Below are positions 34,618 through 43,599 of a stretch of 64,000 nt of DNA, piece after piece. The notes beneath the pieces were generated by a model, which saw nothing but the letters and a program-made list of their open reading frames with translations, had not been told where the DNA came from and made no database searches. Origin of the DNA: Halococcus salsus (GTDB lineage: Archaea; Halobacteriota; Halobacteria; Halobacteriales; Halococcaceae); contig NZ_JAAAJC010000003.1 in the NCBI RefSeq assembly GCF_009900715.1, forward strand, positions 124,001 to 188,000. Reading direction: 5' to 3'. The position numbers and the translations under genes are program-made. The number at the start of each line of letters is the position of its first letter. Within the stretch, counting starts at the first letter, position 1.

Positions 34618-37600
34618 CTACTCGGCGAGCGCGTCGGCGAGGCTCTCGACCGGGTGTGGTGGTTCCTCGGCCTCGTGCTCGCCGAGCTGGCTTCTGCAGG
34701 AGGCCCCCGGCGCGACCACCCGCTCGGCGTCGCTGTCCTCGACCTGGTCGTAGAGCACGCCCGCGATCGCCCGGCTCATCGAGAGGTGTTCGGCCTCGTA
34801 GCCGAACGAGCCGGCCATCCCACAGCAGCCCGAGTCCAGCGCGTCCACGGTGTAGCCCGCCCGCCGGAGCACCCCGACCGCGTGATGGTCCTTCTTGGTG
34901 GCCTTCTGGTGACAGTGACCGTGGTAGACCAGCGATTCCGTGGGCTCGTCGAAGTCGACCGCCTCGTCGAGCCGGAAGCGGTCGAGGTATTCGAGCACCC
35001 CGTACGAATTCCCGGCGACGAGTTCGACATCGGCGACCCCACGGTCGGACTCGCTTCGCTTACGGCTTCGCCGTTCGTCGGTTCGAGGCGCTTCCGCCGG
35101 TCGCGCCTCTCGCTCGACCGACGAGGCTCGCGAACCGTCGGTTCGCTCACCCCCGTCCGCGATCGCCTGGTCGCCACCCTCGCCCGCCGGCACGGTCCCC
35201 GAGGGGACGCTTCGGTCCTGGGCGGGGAGTAGGTCGGGGTAGTCGTACTGGAACATCACGGCATCCGAGGGCTCAACGACGACGACGTCCCAGTCTCGCC
35301 GGACCAGCGGCGCGAGCGCCGACACGTTCTGTTCGGCGGCCGCGCGAGCCTTCCCGATGAACCCCTTCGAGAACGCGGGGCGGCCGCTGTCCGTGACCCC
35401 CAGCGGGAGTCGAACGTGAACCCCGGCGGCTTCGAGAACTCGCACGGCGGCCTTCCCGGCCTCGGGGTGATTGTAGTTGGTGTAGGTGTCGGGAAACAGC
35501 AGGACCCGACGGTCGGCCTCGGCCGCCGGGACCCGCGCGCCACCTCGTTTCTCGAACCAGTCCTCGAAGCTCTCGCCGTGGAAGGTGGGGAGCGTCCGGT
35601 CCGTCGCGATCCCAACCGTTCGTTCGAGCAGGTTCCGTGCGCCGGGGAGCTTCGTGCCCCAGTTCGAGAGCGGCGCGAGCGCGCTGCCGAGCGCCGAGAG
35701 CGAGTCGATGTTGGCGAACAGGTGGTCCCTGAGGCTCGCACCGTGGCGCTCGTGGTAGGCGTTCGTGACCTCGGCCTTCAGCTTCGCCATGTCGACCTCG
35801 CTCGGGCAGTCGTTCGCACAGCCCTTACAGCCGATACAGAGGTCCATCACCTCGTGCATGAACTCGACGTCGACGGCCTCGTCGTCGAGGTCGCCGCTCA
35901 TCGCCTGCCGGAGCAGGTTCGCCCGGCCGCGCGTCGAGGTGACCTCCTCCTCGGAGGCGCGATAGGTCGGACACATCACCCCGCCGGTCGTCGACTGGTG
36001 GCCCCGACAACCGCCACACCCGTGACAGAGCTCGGCCATCCCCTGGAAGCCGTTCTCGTTCTCCCACCGGAGTTCGGTCTCGAAGCCCGCCTCGAACTCG
36101 TAGTCGGGGTCGAACCGGAGGTTCTCGGTGAGGTCCGGGAGTTCGCTGTCACCATCCGCACCGTCCGATCCCTCCGCGGGCGGCAACCCACAGACCTGGC
36201 CGGGGTTCAACAGCCAATCGGGATCGAAGGCGGTCTTGAGATCGCGGAAGACGTTCCAGAGGTGCTCGCCGTACAGCTTCTCGTTCCACTGGGTCCGCGC
36301 GCGGCCGTCACCGTGTTCGCCCGAGACCGACCCGCCGTACTCGACCACGAGGTCGGTCGCGCCCTCGGCGATGGCCTCCATCTGGCGAAGCCCCTCGACG
36401 GTCTTCGTGTCGACGAGCGGGCGGATGTGGAGCACGCCGGGCCCCGCATGGGCGTAGAAGCTCGCGAAGGTGTCCTGTTCGTCGAGGATGTCCTGAAAGC
36501 CCGAGACGTACTCCGGGAGGTGTTCGGCGGGCACCGCGCAGTCCTCGATGAACGAGATGTGTTTCGCGTCGGTGGTTCGCGAGAGGAGGATCGGGAGCCC
36601 GGACTTCCGCATCTTCCAGAACTGGGCGCGCGTCTCGGCGTCGTGGGCCTCCATCGCCGCGTTCGCGTAGCGTGCTTTTCCCGTCGTCTCGGTCGCGCCC
36701 TCGCTCGGCTCGACCTCGGTCTCGCCATCCACCCGGTCGGCGATGAGGTCCGCGGTCTTGCGTCGTCCGTCGTCGTCGGAGTCGGCGTAGAACTCGACGA
36801 GGAGTACCGAATCAGTACCATCAGGAAGCATCCCCACCACGTCCGCGAACTCGCTGGTGTCGCGTGCGAGGTCGAGGAGGACGGAGTCCATCACCTCGAC
36901 CGCGGCCGGGTCGTGGTCGAGGATCGCCACCACGTCCTCCATCGCGTCGACGAGCGAGTCGTAGGTCAACAGCGCCACGGCCTTCGTCTCGGGGACGGGT
37001 TCGAGCGCGACGGTGGCCTCGGTGACGATCCCGAGAGTACCTTCGCTCCCCGCCAGCAATCGCGCGAGGTTCACCGAATCCGACTTCGCGTCGGCGACCA
37101 GCATGTCGAGGTCGTAGCCCGAGACGTTCCGTTTGAGGTCGGGATAGGCCCCCTCGATTGCCTCGCTCTCCTCGTCGACGACCCGGGCGACGGCGGCGTG
37201 GATCCGGGCTTCGAGGTCCCCTTCCGGGTCGGCGCGGTCACGAAGCTCGTCGAGAGGGAGCTCCCCGAACTCCGTCACGCTGCCGTCGGCGAGCACGACC
37301 TCGCAGGATTCGATGTAGGCGTCGGTCTTGCCGTACTTCAGCGAGTGCGATCCAGTCGAGTTATTCCCGATCGCGCCGCCGAGCGAACTCTTGTCGCCCC
37401 ACGCGGGGTCGGGCGCGAACTTCAGGTCCCACTCCGCGAGCGCCTCGTTGATGTCGCCGAGGTAGCTGCCCGACTGGGCGCGGGCGGTGCGGCCGTCGGG
37501 GTCGATGTCGACCATCCCGTCCATGTGTCGCGTGAAGTCCAGCACGACCGCCTCGTTGACCGCCTGGCCCGCGAGGCTCGTCCCGCCGCCGCGCGGGAGC

Positions 37601-37872
37601 ACCGGGATCCCCTCCTCGGCACAGTAGGTCATCACCGCCGAAACGTCGGCGGTCGACTCCGGGAAGACCACCCCGACCGGGGTCATCTCGTAGGCGCTCG
37701 CGTCGGTCGCGTAGAGCTGTCGTGAGTAGGTGTCGAAGCGAACGTCGCCCGCGGTCCGGGAGTCGAGCGCCGCGAGGAGGTCGGGCCGTTCGACCTCGTT
37801 ACCCTGGTAGTCGTAGCTCGCATCGTGCTCGGCGGGGTCGTCGTGCGGAAGCGCGGCGAACTCGGTTGTCAC
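34618..37872 (-). CDS. FAD-linked oxidase with fused Fe-S/CCG domain, paralogue 2, with hairpin-coded insertion
   Basis: A 1084-residue protein with the same plan as the gene downstream: FAD domain (PRGGGTSLAGQAVNEAVVLD; GGAIGNNSTGSHSLKYG), oxidase C domain (HAGPGVLHIRPLVD, GEHGDGRARTQW), Fe-S clusters (CHGCGGCRGHQ, CIGCKGCANDCP) and CCG domain (HGHCHQKAT, DSGCCGMAGSFGYE). Probable 2-hydroxyacid (D-lactate-type) oxidation. Compared with the twin, it carries about 60 extra residues (about 885-948), rich in Arg, Glu and Ser and encoded by a hairpin-dense DNA segment. It lies 99 bases after lactate permease on the same strand. Confidence 0.9.
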   Translation of the reverse strand: MTTEFAALPHDDPAEHDASYDYQGNEVERPDLLAALDSRTAGDVRFDTYSRQLYATDASAYEMTPVGVVFPESTADVSAVMTYCAEEGIPVLPRGGGTSLAGQAVNEAVVLDFTRHMDGMVDIDPDGRTARAQSGSYLGDINEALAEWDLKFAPDPAWGDKSSLGGAIGNNSTGSHSLKYGKTDAYIESCEVVLADGSVTEFGELPLDELRDRADPEGDLEARIHAAVARVVDEESEAIEGAYPDLKRNVSGYDLDMLVADAKSDSVNLARLLAGSEGTLGIVTEATVALEPVPETKAVALLTYDSLVDAMEDVVAILDHDPAAVEVMDSVLLDLARDTSEFADVVGMLPDGTDSVLLVEFYADSDDDGRRKTADLIADRVDGETEVEPSEGATETTGKARYANAAMEAHDAETRAQFWKMRKSGLPILLSRTTDAKHISFIEDCAVPAEHLPEYVSGFQDILDEQDTFASFYAHAGPGVLHIRPLVDTKTVEGLRQMEAIAEGATDLVVEYGGSVSGEHGDGRARTQWNEKLYGEHLWNVFRDLKTAFDPDWLLNPGQVCGLPPAEGSDGADGDSELPDLTENLRFDPDYEFEAGFETELRWENENGFQGMAELCHGCGGCRGHQSTTGGVMCPTYRASEEEVTSTRGRANLLRQAMSGDLDDEAVDVEFMHEVMDLCIGCKGCANDCPSEVDMAKLKAEVTNAYHERHGASLRDHLFANIDSLSALGSALAPLSNWGTKLPGARNLLERTVGIATDRTLPTFHGESFEDWFEKRGGARVPAAEADRRVLLFPDTYTNYNHPEAGKAAVRVLEAAGVHVRLPLGVTDSGRPAFSKGFIGKARAAAEQNVSALAPLVRRDWDVVVVEPSDAVMFQYDYPDLLPAQDRSVPSGTVPAGEGGDQAIADGGERTDGSRASSVEREARPAEAPRTDERRSRKRSESDRGVADVELVAGNSYGVLEYLDRFRLDEAVDFDEPTESLVYHGHCHQKATKKDHHAVGVLRRAGYTVDALDSGCCGMAGSFGYEAEHLSMSRAIAGVLYDQVEDSDAERVVAPGASCRSQLGEHEAEEPPHPVESLADALAE
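35020..35215 (-). repeat. Hairpin-dense in-frame insertion inside oxidoreductase paralogue 2
   Basis: Within the coding region three perfect inverted repeats lie in about 85 bases. They are ACGGC (35062-35066)/GCCGT (35070-35074), GAGGCGC (35085-35091)/GCGCCTC (35103-35109) and GCGAACC (35130-35136)/GGTTCGC (35140-35146). Two of the three have 3-base loops, as in the intergenic repeats. The tandem paralogue lacks the segment and goes directly from its LLPDDEATHRV to AYGILEY. Confidence 0.7.
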
Positions 37873-37971
37873 GGTACCACACGTTCACCGTGGAGGCATA
37901 AACTCGCGTCGGCTATCCGACCCCTGGGGTCGTGGTCGGGTTCGAGACGAAACGAAGGCAGTGGACGGGGC

Positions 37972-39687
37972 TCAGAAGGTTCCGGGGAAGAGGACGTAGC
38001 TGAACAGCAGGGAGAGGAGGCCAGCGAAGGTCGCGTAGTACGCGAGCGGGATGAGTTCGAGCCGGATGACCCGGCCCTCCTCGCCGACGAGGCCGACGAC
38101 CGCGAGCGCGGCGACCACGTTGTGGACCGCGATCAGGTTGCCGATCGCCCCGCCGACCGCCTGCGCACCCAGCATGATGGTTCGCGGTGTCCCGATGTCG
38201 GTCGCGACGCCGTACTGGAAGGTACCGAACAGGATGTCGCTCACGGTGTTCGACCCCGCGAGGAAGGCCCCGAACGCACCGACGAGCGGTGCGAAGAACG
38301 GGTAGATCCCGCCGGCGAGGTCGGCGGTGGCCTGCGAGAGCACGATCAGCATGCTGTCAGAGCCCGTCGCCGCCCCCGACTGGAGCATCACTTGGACCGT
38401 GGCAACCGCGAACAACAGCGCGACCACCGGCGGCGCGATCTTCTCGCCCGTCTCGCGCCACGCGCCACGGACCTCGTCGCCGCTCATCCGGTGGAAGCCG
38501 ATGGTGAGCAGTGAAACGAAGACGAACGCCGCGCCGGGGAGGTAGAGCACCGCGAGGTCGTTCGTGAGGCCGGTCCCGAGGATGTCCGACCAGACGAGGA
38601 CGCCGTTGGCCTGGAGGAACGTGGAGATGGGGTCGATCGTTCGGGTGACGACGAGGAGGACCACGAGCAGCGCGTAGGGGGCCCACGCCTTCCAGAGCGG
38701 CATCGCCTGGGCGGTGCCGCCGTCGGCCGCGATGGCCCCGCTCCGGGTCGAGGACTCGCCGGGCTCGATGTCGCCGACCCAGTGGTCGGGCCACGCCGAG
38801 CGGTCGCCGAAGTCCCACTCCTCGTCGGGATGGAGGTAACCGAGCCTGAGCACGCCCACGGTAAGCGCGAGGCCGACCATCGCGCCGACGAGGCCGGGGA
38901 AGACCGGACCGAGGAACATCGCGGTGAGCCAGTACGGCACCGCGAACGAGGCCCACGAGAACAGACAGAGGGGCAACACCTCGAGCGCCGGGCGGACGGA
39001 GCGCTCCTCGCCGAAGAAACGCGTCATCATCGCGACCCCGATGAACGGCACCGCGATACCCACGATGACGTGGTAGGTCGCCGCCCACGCCCCGATCTCG
39101 GCGACCCAGCTCGCGATGGTGTACGGCGTCTCCGACGTGACCGTCGACCGGATCGCCTCGCTCGACGCGAAGGTGTCCTCGAGCCCGATGATCAGCGGCG
39201 TGCCGACCGCGCCGAAGGTGATCGCCATCAGGTTCCCCGTGAGCGCCACCACGACCGCGGCGAGCGGCGGGAAACCCAGTCCAACGAGGAGCGGCCCGAC
39301 GACCGCCGCCGGCGTGCCGAAGCCCGCCGCGCCCTCGATGAACGACCCCATCAGGAAGACGAGCAGGACCACCTGGACGCGGCGGTCGTCGCTGACCGCG
39401 GCGAACCCCCCGCTGATGGCGTCGAACGCCCCCGTCTGCTTCAGGGTGTACAACAGCAGGATCGCGCCGAAGACGATCCAGAGGATCTGGGTGGCGGTGA
39501 TGAAGCCGTTGATGGTCGCCGCCGCGATCCAGCGGGGACTCATCCCCCAGCCGACGGCCCCGGCGGCGACGGCGACCAGCCACGCCACCGGCATCGCGCG
39601 CGTCGCCGGCCAGAAGAGACCGACCATCAACACCGCGATGGCCACCAGCGGCAACACCGCGACCAGAACCCCGGCGAGACCGTTCAT
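37972..39687 (-). CDS. lctP: L-lactate permease (LctP family)
   Basis: A 571-residue polytopic membrane protein with about 13-14 hydrophobic segments. Family marks are GSFIEGAAGFGTPAAVVGPLLVGLG, ALTGNLMAITFGAVGTPLIIGLED, FLAGSNTVSDILFGTFQ and GGAIGNLIAVHNVVAALAVVGL near the C-terminus. It imports lactate (or glycolate) with protons. It precedes the two FAD/Fe-S oxidoreductases on the same strand, giving uptake plus oxidation. An AT-rich promoter lies 100-125 bases upstream and shares two motifs with the aceA promoter. Confidence 0.93.
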   Translation of the reverse strand: MNGLAGVLVAVLPLVAIAVLMVGLFWPATRAMPVAWLVAVAAGAVGWGMSPRWIAAATINGFITATQILWIVFGAILLLYTLKQTGAFDAISGGFAAVSDDRRVQVVLLVFLMGSFIEGAAGFGTPAAVVGPLLVGLGFPPLAAVVVALTGNLMAITFGAVGTPLIIGLEDTFASSEAIRSTVTSETPYTIASWVAEIGAWAATYHVIVGIAVPFIGVAMMTRFFGEERSVRPALEVLPLCLFSWASFAVPYWLTAMFLGPVFPGLVGAMVGLALTVGVLRLGYLHPDEEWDFGDRSAWPDHWVGDIEPGESSTRSGAIAADGGTAQAMPLWKAWAPYALLVVLLVVTRTIDPISTFLQANGVLVWSDILGTGLTNDLAVLYLPGAAFVFVSLLTIGFHRMSGDEVRGAWRETGEKIAPPVVALLFAVATVQVMLQSGAATGSDSMLIVLSQATADLAGGIYPFFAPLVGAFGAFLAGSNTVSDILFGTFQYGVATDIGTPRTIMLGAQAVGGAIGNLIAVHNVVAALAVVGLVGEEGRVIRLELIPLAYYATFAGLLSLLFSYVLFPGTF

Positions 39688-39787
39688 CGACGCGCCCCGT
39701 TCGATGTCGGCGGGTCGGGCGGTCGACGACGATAGCCAGGGGTCGGCTCCCCGATCCGACGGTCGGTCCGGTGTGCGGTCATCACTC

Positions 39788-39812
39788 AGGCCTATTCATA
39801 AGGAATGATAAT
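39788..39812 (-). promoter_or_regulatory. Lactate permease promoter motifs shared with aceA
   Basis: On the minus strand ATTATCAT (39812-39805) is followed after 10 bases by TAGGCCT (39794-39788). The same words occur 20 bases apart before aceA. The surrounding AT-rich patch stands out in a 241-base gap that is otherwise GC-rich. The implied leader to the start at 39687 is about 100 bases. Confidence 0.5.
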
Positions 39813-39928
39813 AAATTTTGGTGCCGGCCGGATCCCACGGTACCGGTCGATCCGCTCGAACGCCGAGGGGGGGGCCGAGAGCGCTGAAAACGGCGAAAGC
39901 AGCCGGACTGGCGACGATCTTTGACGAG

Positions 39929-40237
39929 TTAGTACGTCGGCGGCGCGTAGACGTTGATCGTCCGGAGGGGCTCGTCGCCCTCGCCGGTTATCTCGTGGGT
40001 CTCGCCCGCCTCGATGCAGACGAGGGAGCCCGATTCGAGGGCGGTGGATTCGCCGTCGACCACCGCCGAGCCCGCGCCCGAGACGACGTAGCACCACTGG
40101 TCGCTGTCCGGGTGGCGGTTCTCGGGGCCGCCGGTCGACTGGCCGGGGTCGAGGGTCATCGTCGCGGCCTGGGAGCGCTCGGTCTCGCCCACCACGTCGA
40201 AGAACTCGCCCGTCTCGCGGGTGTCGACGTGTTTCAC
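39929..40237 (-). CDS. Small cupin-domain protein
   Basis: A 102-residue single-domain cupin starting at GTG 40237 (VKHVDTRETGEFFDVVGETE). Cupin motif 1 is seen as HPDSDQWCYVVSGAGSAVVDGE and motif 2 as GSLVCIEAGETHEITGEG; metal-ligand histidines are present in both. The GTGA overlap with the upstream reductase gene fixes the start and indicates translational coupling. It may act on or sense a small molecule related to the reductase; substrate unknown. Confidence 0.83.
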   Translation of the reverse strand: MKHVDTRETGEFFDVVGETERSQAATMTLDPGQSTGGPENRHPDSDQWCYVVSGAGSAVVDGESTALESGSLVCIEAGETHEITGEGDEPLRTINVYAPPTY

Positions 40238-41256
40238 GAGTCCGGCTCCGCGACCTTCACGACCTGCTTGCCGACGTTGTCGCCCGAGAAGAGCCCGAGG
40301 AAGGCGTCGGGCGCGTTCTCGAACCCCTCGACGACGGTCTCGCGGTGGTCGAGGTCGCCGGCTTCCACCCACTCGCGGAGGTGCTCGGTGGCCTGGGGGA
40401 AGCGGCTCTGGTAGTCGAACACCAGGAAGCCCTGTACTGTGGCGCGCGGCGCGATGACCATCGGGAGCTTTCGGGGCCCGGTCGGGGCTTCGGTCGCGTT
40501 GTAGGTGTCTATCTGCCCGCAGACCGCGACCTTCGCGTCGACGTTGAGCCTCGTGAACACCGCGTCGGAGATCGGGCCGCCGACGTTGTCGAAGTATCTG
40601 TCCACGCCGTCCGGTGCGGCCTCGTCGAGCGCCGCCCGGTAGTCGTCGGTCTCCTCGTAGTTGATCCCGACGTCGAATCCGAGGTCGTCTTCGAGATATC
40701 GGACCTTCTCCTCGGAGCCGGCGAAGCCGATAACGCGCGTTCCGGCGAGTTTCGCGATCTGGCCCACCGTCGACCCCACCGCACCCGCCGCGCCCGAGAC
40801 GACCACCGTGTCACCCGGATAGGGGTCGAGCACGTCGCGCGTCCCGAAATACGCCGTTCTGCCGGGCATCCCGAGCACGCCGAGGTGGGCTTCGAGCCCG
40901 AGGTTCTCGCCGGGCTCCACGGGCGAGAGCCGGTCGCCGTGGGCGGTGACGTACTCGCTCCAGGTGAGGTCGCCGGTGACGAACGCGCCCTCGTCCCACG
41001 AATCGTGTTCGGACTCGACGACCTCGCCGACGACCGCGCCCTCCATCGGCTCGCCGACCTGCCACGACTCGGCGTAGGACTCCGCCTCGTCCATCCGGCC
41101 GCGCATGTAGGGGTCGACCGAGAGGTAGAGCGTCCGGATCAACACCTCGCCGTACTCGGGCTCCGGTACCTCGACTTCTTCGAGTTCGAAGGTGTCGCGG
41201 TCGGGGGTGCCCTCGGGTCGCTTGCCCAGCACGAACTGGCGGTTGGTGGGTGCCAT
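40234..41256 (-). CDS. NADPH-dependent enone/curcumin reductase family oxidoreductase (zinc-independent MDR)
   Basis: A 340-residue member of the CurA/leukotriene-B4-dehydrogenase branch. Signs are MAPTNRQFVLGKRPEGTPDRD at the N-terminus, LYLSVDPYMRGRMD, GMPGRTAYFGTRDV, VVVSGAAGAVGSTVGQIAKLAG (NADP loop), YFDNVGGPISDAV and QGFLVFDYQSRFPQA. It reduces alpha,beta-unsaturated carbonyls with NADPH. It is cotranslated with the cupin gene. Start chosen at the ATG where family similarity starts. Confidence 0.92.
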   Translation of the reverse strand: MAPTNRQFVLGKRPEGTPDRDTFELEEVEVPEPEYGEVLIRTLYLSVDPYMRGRMDEAESYAESWQVGEPMEGAVVGEVVESEHDSWDEGAFVTGDLTWSEYVTAHGDRLSPVEPGENLGLEAHLGVLGMPGRTAYFGTRDVLDPYPGDTVVVSGAAGAVGSTVGQIAKLAGTRVIGFAGSEEKVRYLEDDLGFDVGINYEETDDYRAALDEAAPDGVDRYFDNVGGPISDAVFTRLNVDAKVAVCGQIDTYNATEAPTGPRKLPMVIAPRATVQGFLVFDYQSRFPQATEHLREWVEAGDLDHRETVVEGFENAPDAFLGLFSGDNVGKQVVKVAEPDS

Positions 41257-41340
41257 ACCGACCGGAGGGACTGTAGCTTTCAGAGCCTTCGGGTTCCGAC
41301 AGCGGTTGGTCGTTCCACCCACCCGTCCGGTCGAACGCCG

Positions 41341-42441
41341 CTACACGACGCCCACGGCGTCGTAGACGTCCGTGAGCGCGTCGACCGCGTGGTCGACTCC
41401 CATCCCCTCGCGGCGCGAACGGCAGGTCTCGACGAGCCGGTCGCGGTCGGCGAGCGCCCGTCCGAGCGCGTCGCGAAAGCCCGCGATGTCGCCCGGTCGG
41501 TAGTGATAGCCCGTCTCCCCTTCGTCGATGGTCTCGGTGAGCGCGCCGGCGTCGACCCCCACGACGGGGGTGCCACACGCCATGGCTTCGAGCGCGACGA
41601 GTCCCTGTGTCTCGACCGGGCTCGGGAACCCGAAGACGTCGAGCGCGTTGTAGAATTCGGGGAGCTCCTCGCGTTCGAGGAACCCGAGGAATCGGATGTC
41701 GGCGTCGAGCTCCGCCGCCTCGGTTTCGAGGGTCTTTCGCGCCGGGCCGTCGCCACCGAGCACGACCGTCGCGTCGGTCCCCGCCGCGGCCGCGAGGAGG
41801 TCGGAGAGGTTCTTCTCGAAACCGTGGCGGCCGGTGTAGCCGATCAGCGGGCGGTCCTCGGGGAGGTCGTGGCGGGCGCGGAAGTCCGTCGTCGTCGGCG
41901 CGAACCGCTCGATGTCGACCCCGTTCGAGACCACCGAGAGCGGCCCGATGCCGCGCGACTCGAGTTCCGCCCGCGCGACCTCGCTCGGGACGACGACGTG
42001 GTCAGCGTGGCCGAGGAACCACCGTTCGTAGGCGTTGCCGGCGCGTGCGACGGCGTCCATCAGCCAGCCCTCCGCGAGGTAGCCCGCGTACTCCGCCGCC
42101 GGAGTGTGATAGGAGGCCACCAACGGCGCGTCGATCCGTCGAACCAGCCGGAGCCCACCGAGCCCGACCCCGAACGGGGTGTGGGCGTGGACGACGTCGG
42201 CCGTCTCGACCCCCTCGGGAACCGACGGCGCGCCCACACGGAAGTCCTCGTAGAACGGGAACGGCAGGCTTCGAACGGGGTGTTCGTCGGGGTCCGGGTC
42301 GTAGTCGTCGGCCGCGGGATAGACCACGTCCATCCGGCCGCCCCGTGCCCGCCAGCGGTCGCGCCACGCCCGGATGGTGTAGGTGACGCCGTTCACCGTC
42401 GGGAGATACGTGTCGGTGAAGGCGGCGACGTGGGGCGGCAT
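41341..42441 (-). CDS. Glycosyltransferase family 4
   Basis: A 366-residue GT-B glycosyltransferase. N-terminal FTDTYLPTVNGVTYTIRAW (acceptor side loop), ADVVHAHTPFGVG, SYHTPAAEYAGYL, VVSNGVDIERFAP and IGYTGRHGFEKNLSDLL. The C-terminal donor site is PSPVETQGLVALEAMACGTPVVG, with the E-x7-E motif. It resembles haloarchaeal alpha-glycosyl transferases acting on glycolipids. It lies beside a second GT4 on the same strand, separated by 25 bases, so they likely share an operon for a glycolipid or surface glycan. Confidence 0.9.
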   Translation of the reverse strand: MPPHVAAFTDTYLPTVNGVTYTIRAWRDRWRARGGRMDVVYPAADDYDPDPDEHPVRSLPFPFYEDFRVGAPSVPEGVETADVVHAHTPFGVGLGGLRLVRRIDAPLVASYHTPAAEYAGYLAEGWLMDAVARAGNAYERWFLGHADHVVVPSEVARAELESRGIGPLSVVSNGVDIERFAPTTTDFRARHDLPEDRPLIGYTGRHGFEKNLSDLLAAAAGTDATVVLGGDGPARKTLETEAAELDADIRFLGFLEREELPEFYNALDVFGFPSPVETQGLVALEAMACGTPVVGVDAGALTETIDEGETGYHYRPGDIAGFRDALGRALADRDRLVETCRSRREGMGVDHAVDALTDVYDAVGVV

Positions 42442-42466
42442 TTCCCATCGGTTCTGGGAGCGCGAA

Positions 42467-43519
42467 CTAAGCCGTTGTGACTTCCCGGTAGACCCTCGAG
42501 AGCTCCCGCCCGACCCGTTCGAGACTGTGCTCGGCAGCGGTCGCGCGCGCCCCCTCGCCGAGTCGTTCCCTGAGATCCGGGTTCTCGGCCAACCGGTCGA
42601 GCGCCGCCCGGAACTCCTCGTGGGTGCTGCACTTCAGGCAGTCCTCGCCGTGGGTGAAGAACTCCTCGAACACCGGGATGTCCCGCAGCACGACCGCCTT
42701 CCCGCAGGCCATCGCTTCGAGCACCGCGATGCCCTGATTCTCGTTCTTGGTGGGAAAGAGGTAGACGTCGCCTGCGCCGAACGCGCCGCGTTTGTCCTCG
42801 ACCCAGCCCGTGAATCGGACGTTCTCGGGTGGGTGCTGGGTCCAGCGCCGCACCGTCTCCGAGGCCTGTGGACCCGTGTCGTAGGGGCCGAACCAGACGA
42901 AGTCGTAGTCGGTGGCCTCGGCGAGCCGACAGAAGTCGGTGAGTCCCTTGCGCTCGAAGACGTTGCCGAGGGCGAACACCACCATTCCCTCCAACTCGAA
43001 GCGCTCGCGGTACTCCTCACGGAGGTCCTCGTGGCCCGCGAGCGAGTCGCGGTCGACCCCGTTCGTGATCGTTCGGATGGGGGCCTCGACCGGATAGTCG
43101 TCGAGAATTCGTTTCGTATAGTCGCTGGGACAGAGCACGAGGTCGGCCTGTGAGTAGAACCACCGGAGATACCGTTTCAGGAAGGGCGCTATCTCCGAGG
43201 AGAACCGAAACGACTCCCCGAAGTCCTCGGCGGTCATGTGAGCGTGGAGCACCAGCGGGATCCCGTTGCGTTTCGCGTGACGGGCCACGGCGAGGCTCGC
43301 CGGTCCCGGCGCGTTGCAGTGGGCGAGGTCGTAGTCGGCGACGAGGCCCTCGCCGGTGAGAAGCGACGTCGCGGCCCCTTCGAGGTCGCCGCCGCACAGT
43401 GGCGACGTGAGCACCTCGATCTCCGTCGTCGCGAGCGCCTTGCGTTGCTGGGCGGCGGCGGTACCCCAGCCGCTGCGCTGGAGCGGGCCTTCAAGTTCGA
43501 GGTAGTTGAGCGCGCGCAC
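42467..43519 (-). CDS. Glycosyltransferase family 4 (second)
   Basis: A 350-residue GT4. The GTG start at 43519 gives VRALNYLELEGPLQRSGWGT, the normal family opening; the long in-frame extension upstream is arginine-rich non-coding. Motifs include DLAHCNAPGPASL, LHAHMTAEDFGESFRF, VLCPSDYTKRIL, ITNGVDRDSLAG, GNVFERKGLTDFCRLAE and KNENQGIAVLEAMACGKAVV (donor E-x7-E region). It probably acts before the adjacent GT4. Substrates unknown. Confidence 0.88.
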   Translation of the reverse strand: MRALNYLELEGPLQRSGWGTAAAQQRKALATTEIEVLTSPLCGGDLEGAATSLLTGEGLVADYDLAHCNAPGPASLAVARHAKRNGIPLVLHAHMTAEDFGESFRFSSEIAPFLKRYLRWFYSQADLVLCPSDYTKRILDDYPVEAPIRTITNGVDRDSLAGHEDLREEYRERFELEGMVVFALGNVFERKGLTDFCRLAEATDYDFVWFGPYDTGPQASETVRRWTQHPPENVRFTGWVEDKRGAFGAGDVYLFPTKNENQGIAVLEAMACGKAVVLRDIPVFEEFFTHGEDCLKCSTHEEFRAALDRLAENPDLRERLGEGARATAAEHSLERVGRELSRVYREVTTA

Positions 43520-43599
43520 AGCGAGAGCGCGCCGGCGGGCCGAATAACTCCACCGGAACGCGAAGCCGACAAGTACGCCGCCCGCCCAGCCACGATCCG

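Noticed and set aside
39867-39874. Run of eight G as part of a possible quadruplex
   Set aside because: A single G run; there are not four G tracts in a suitable distance.
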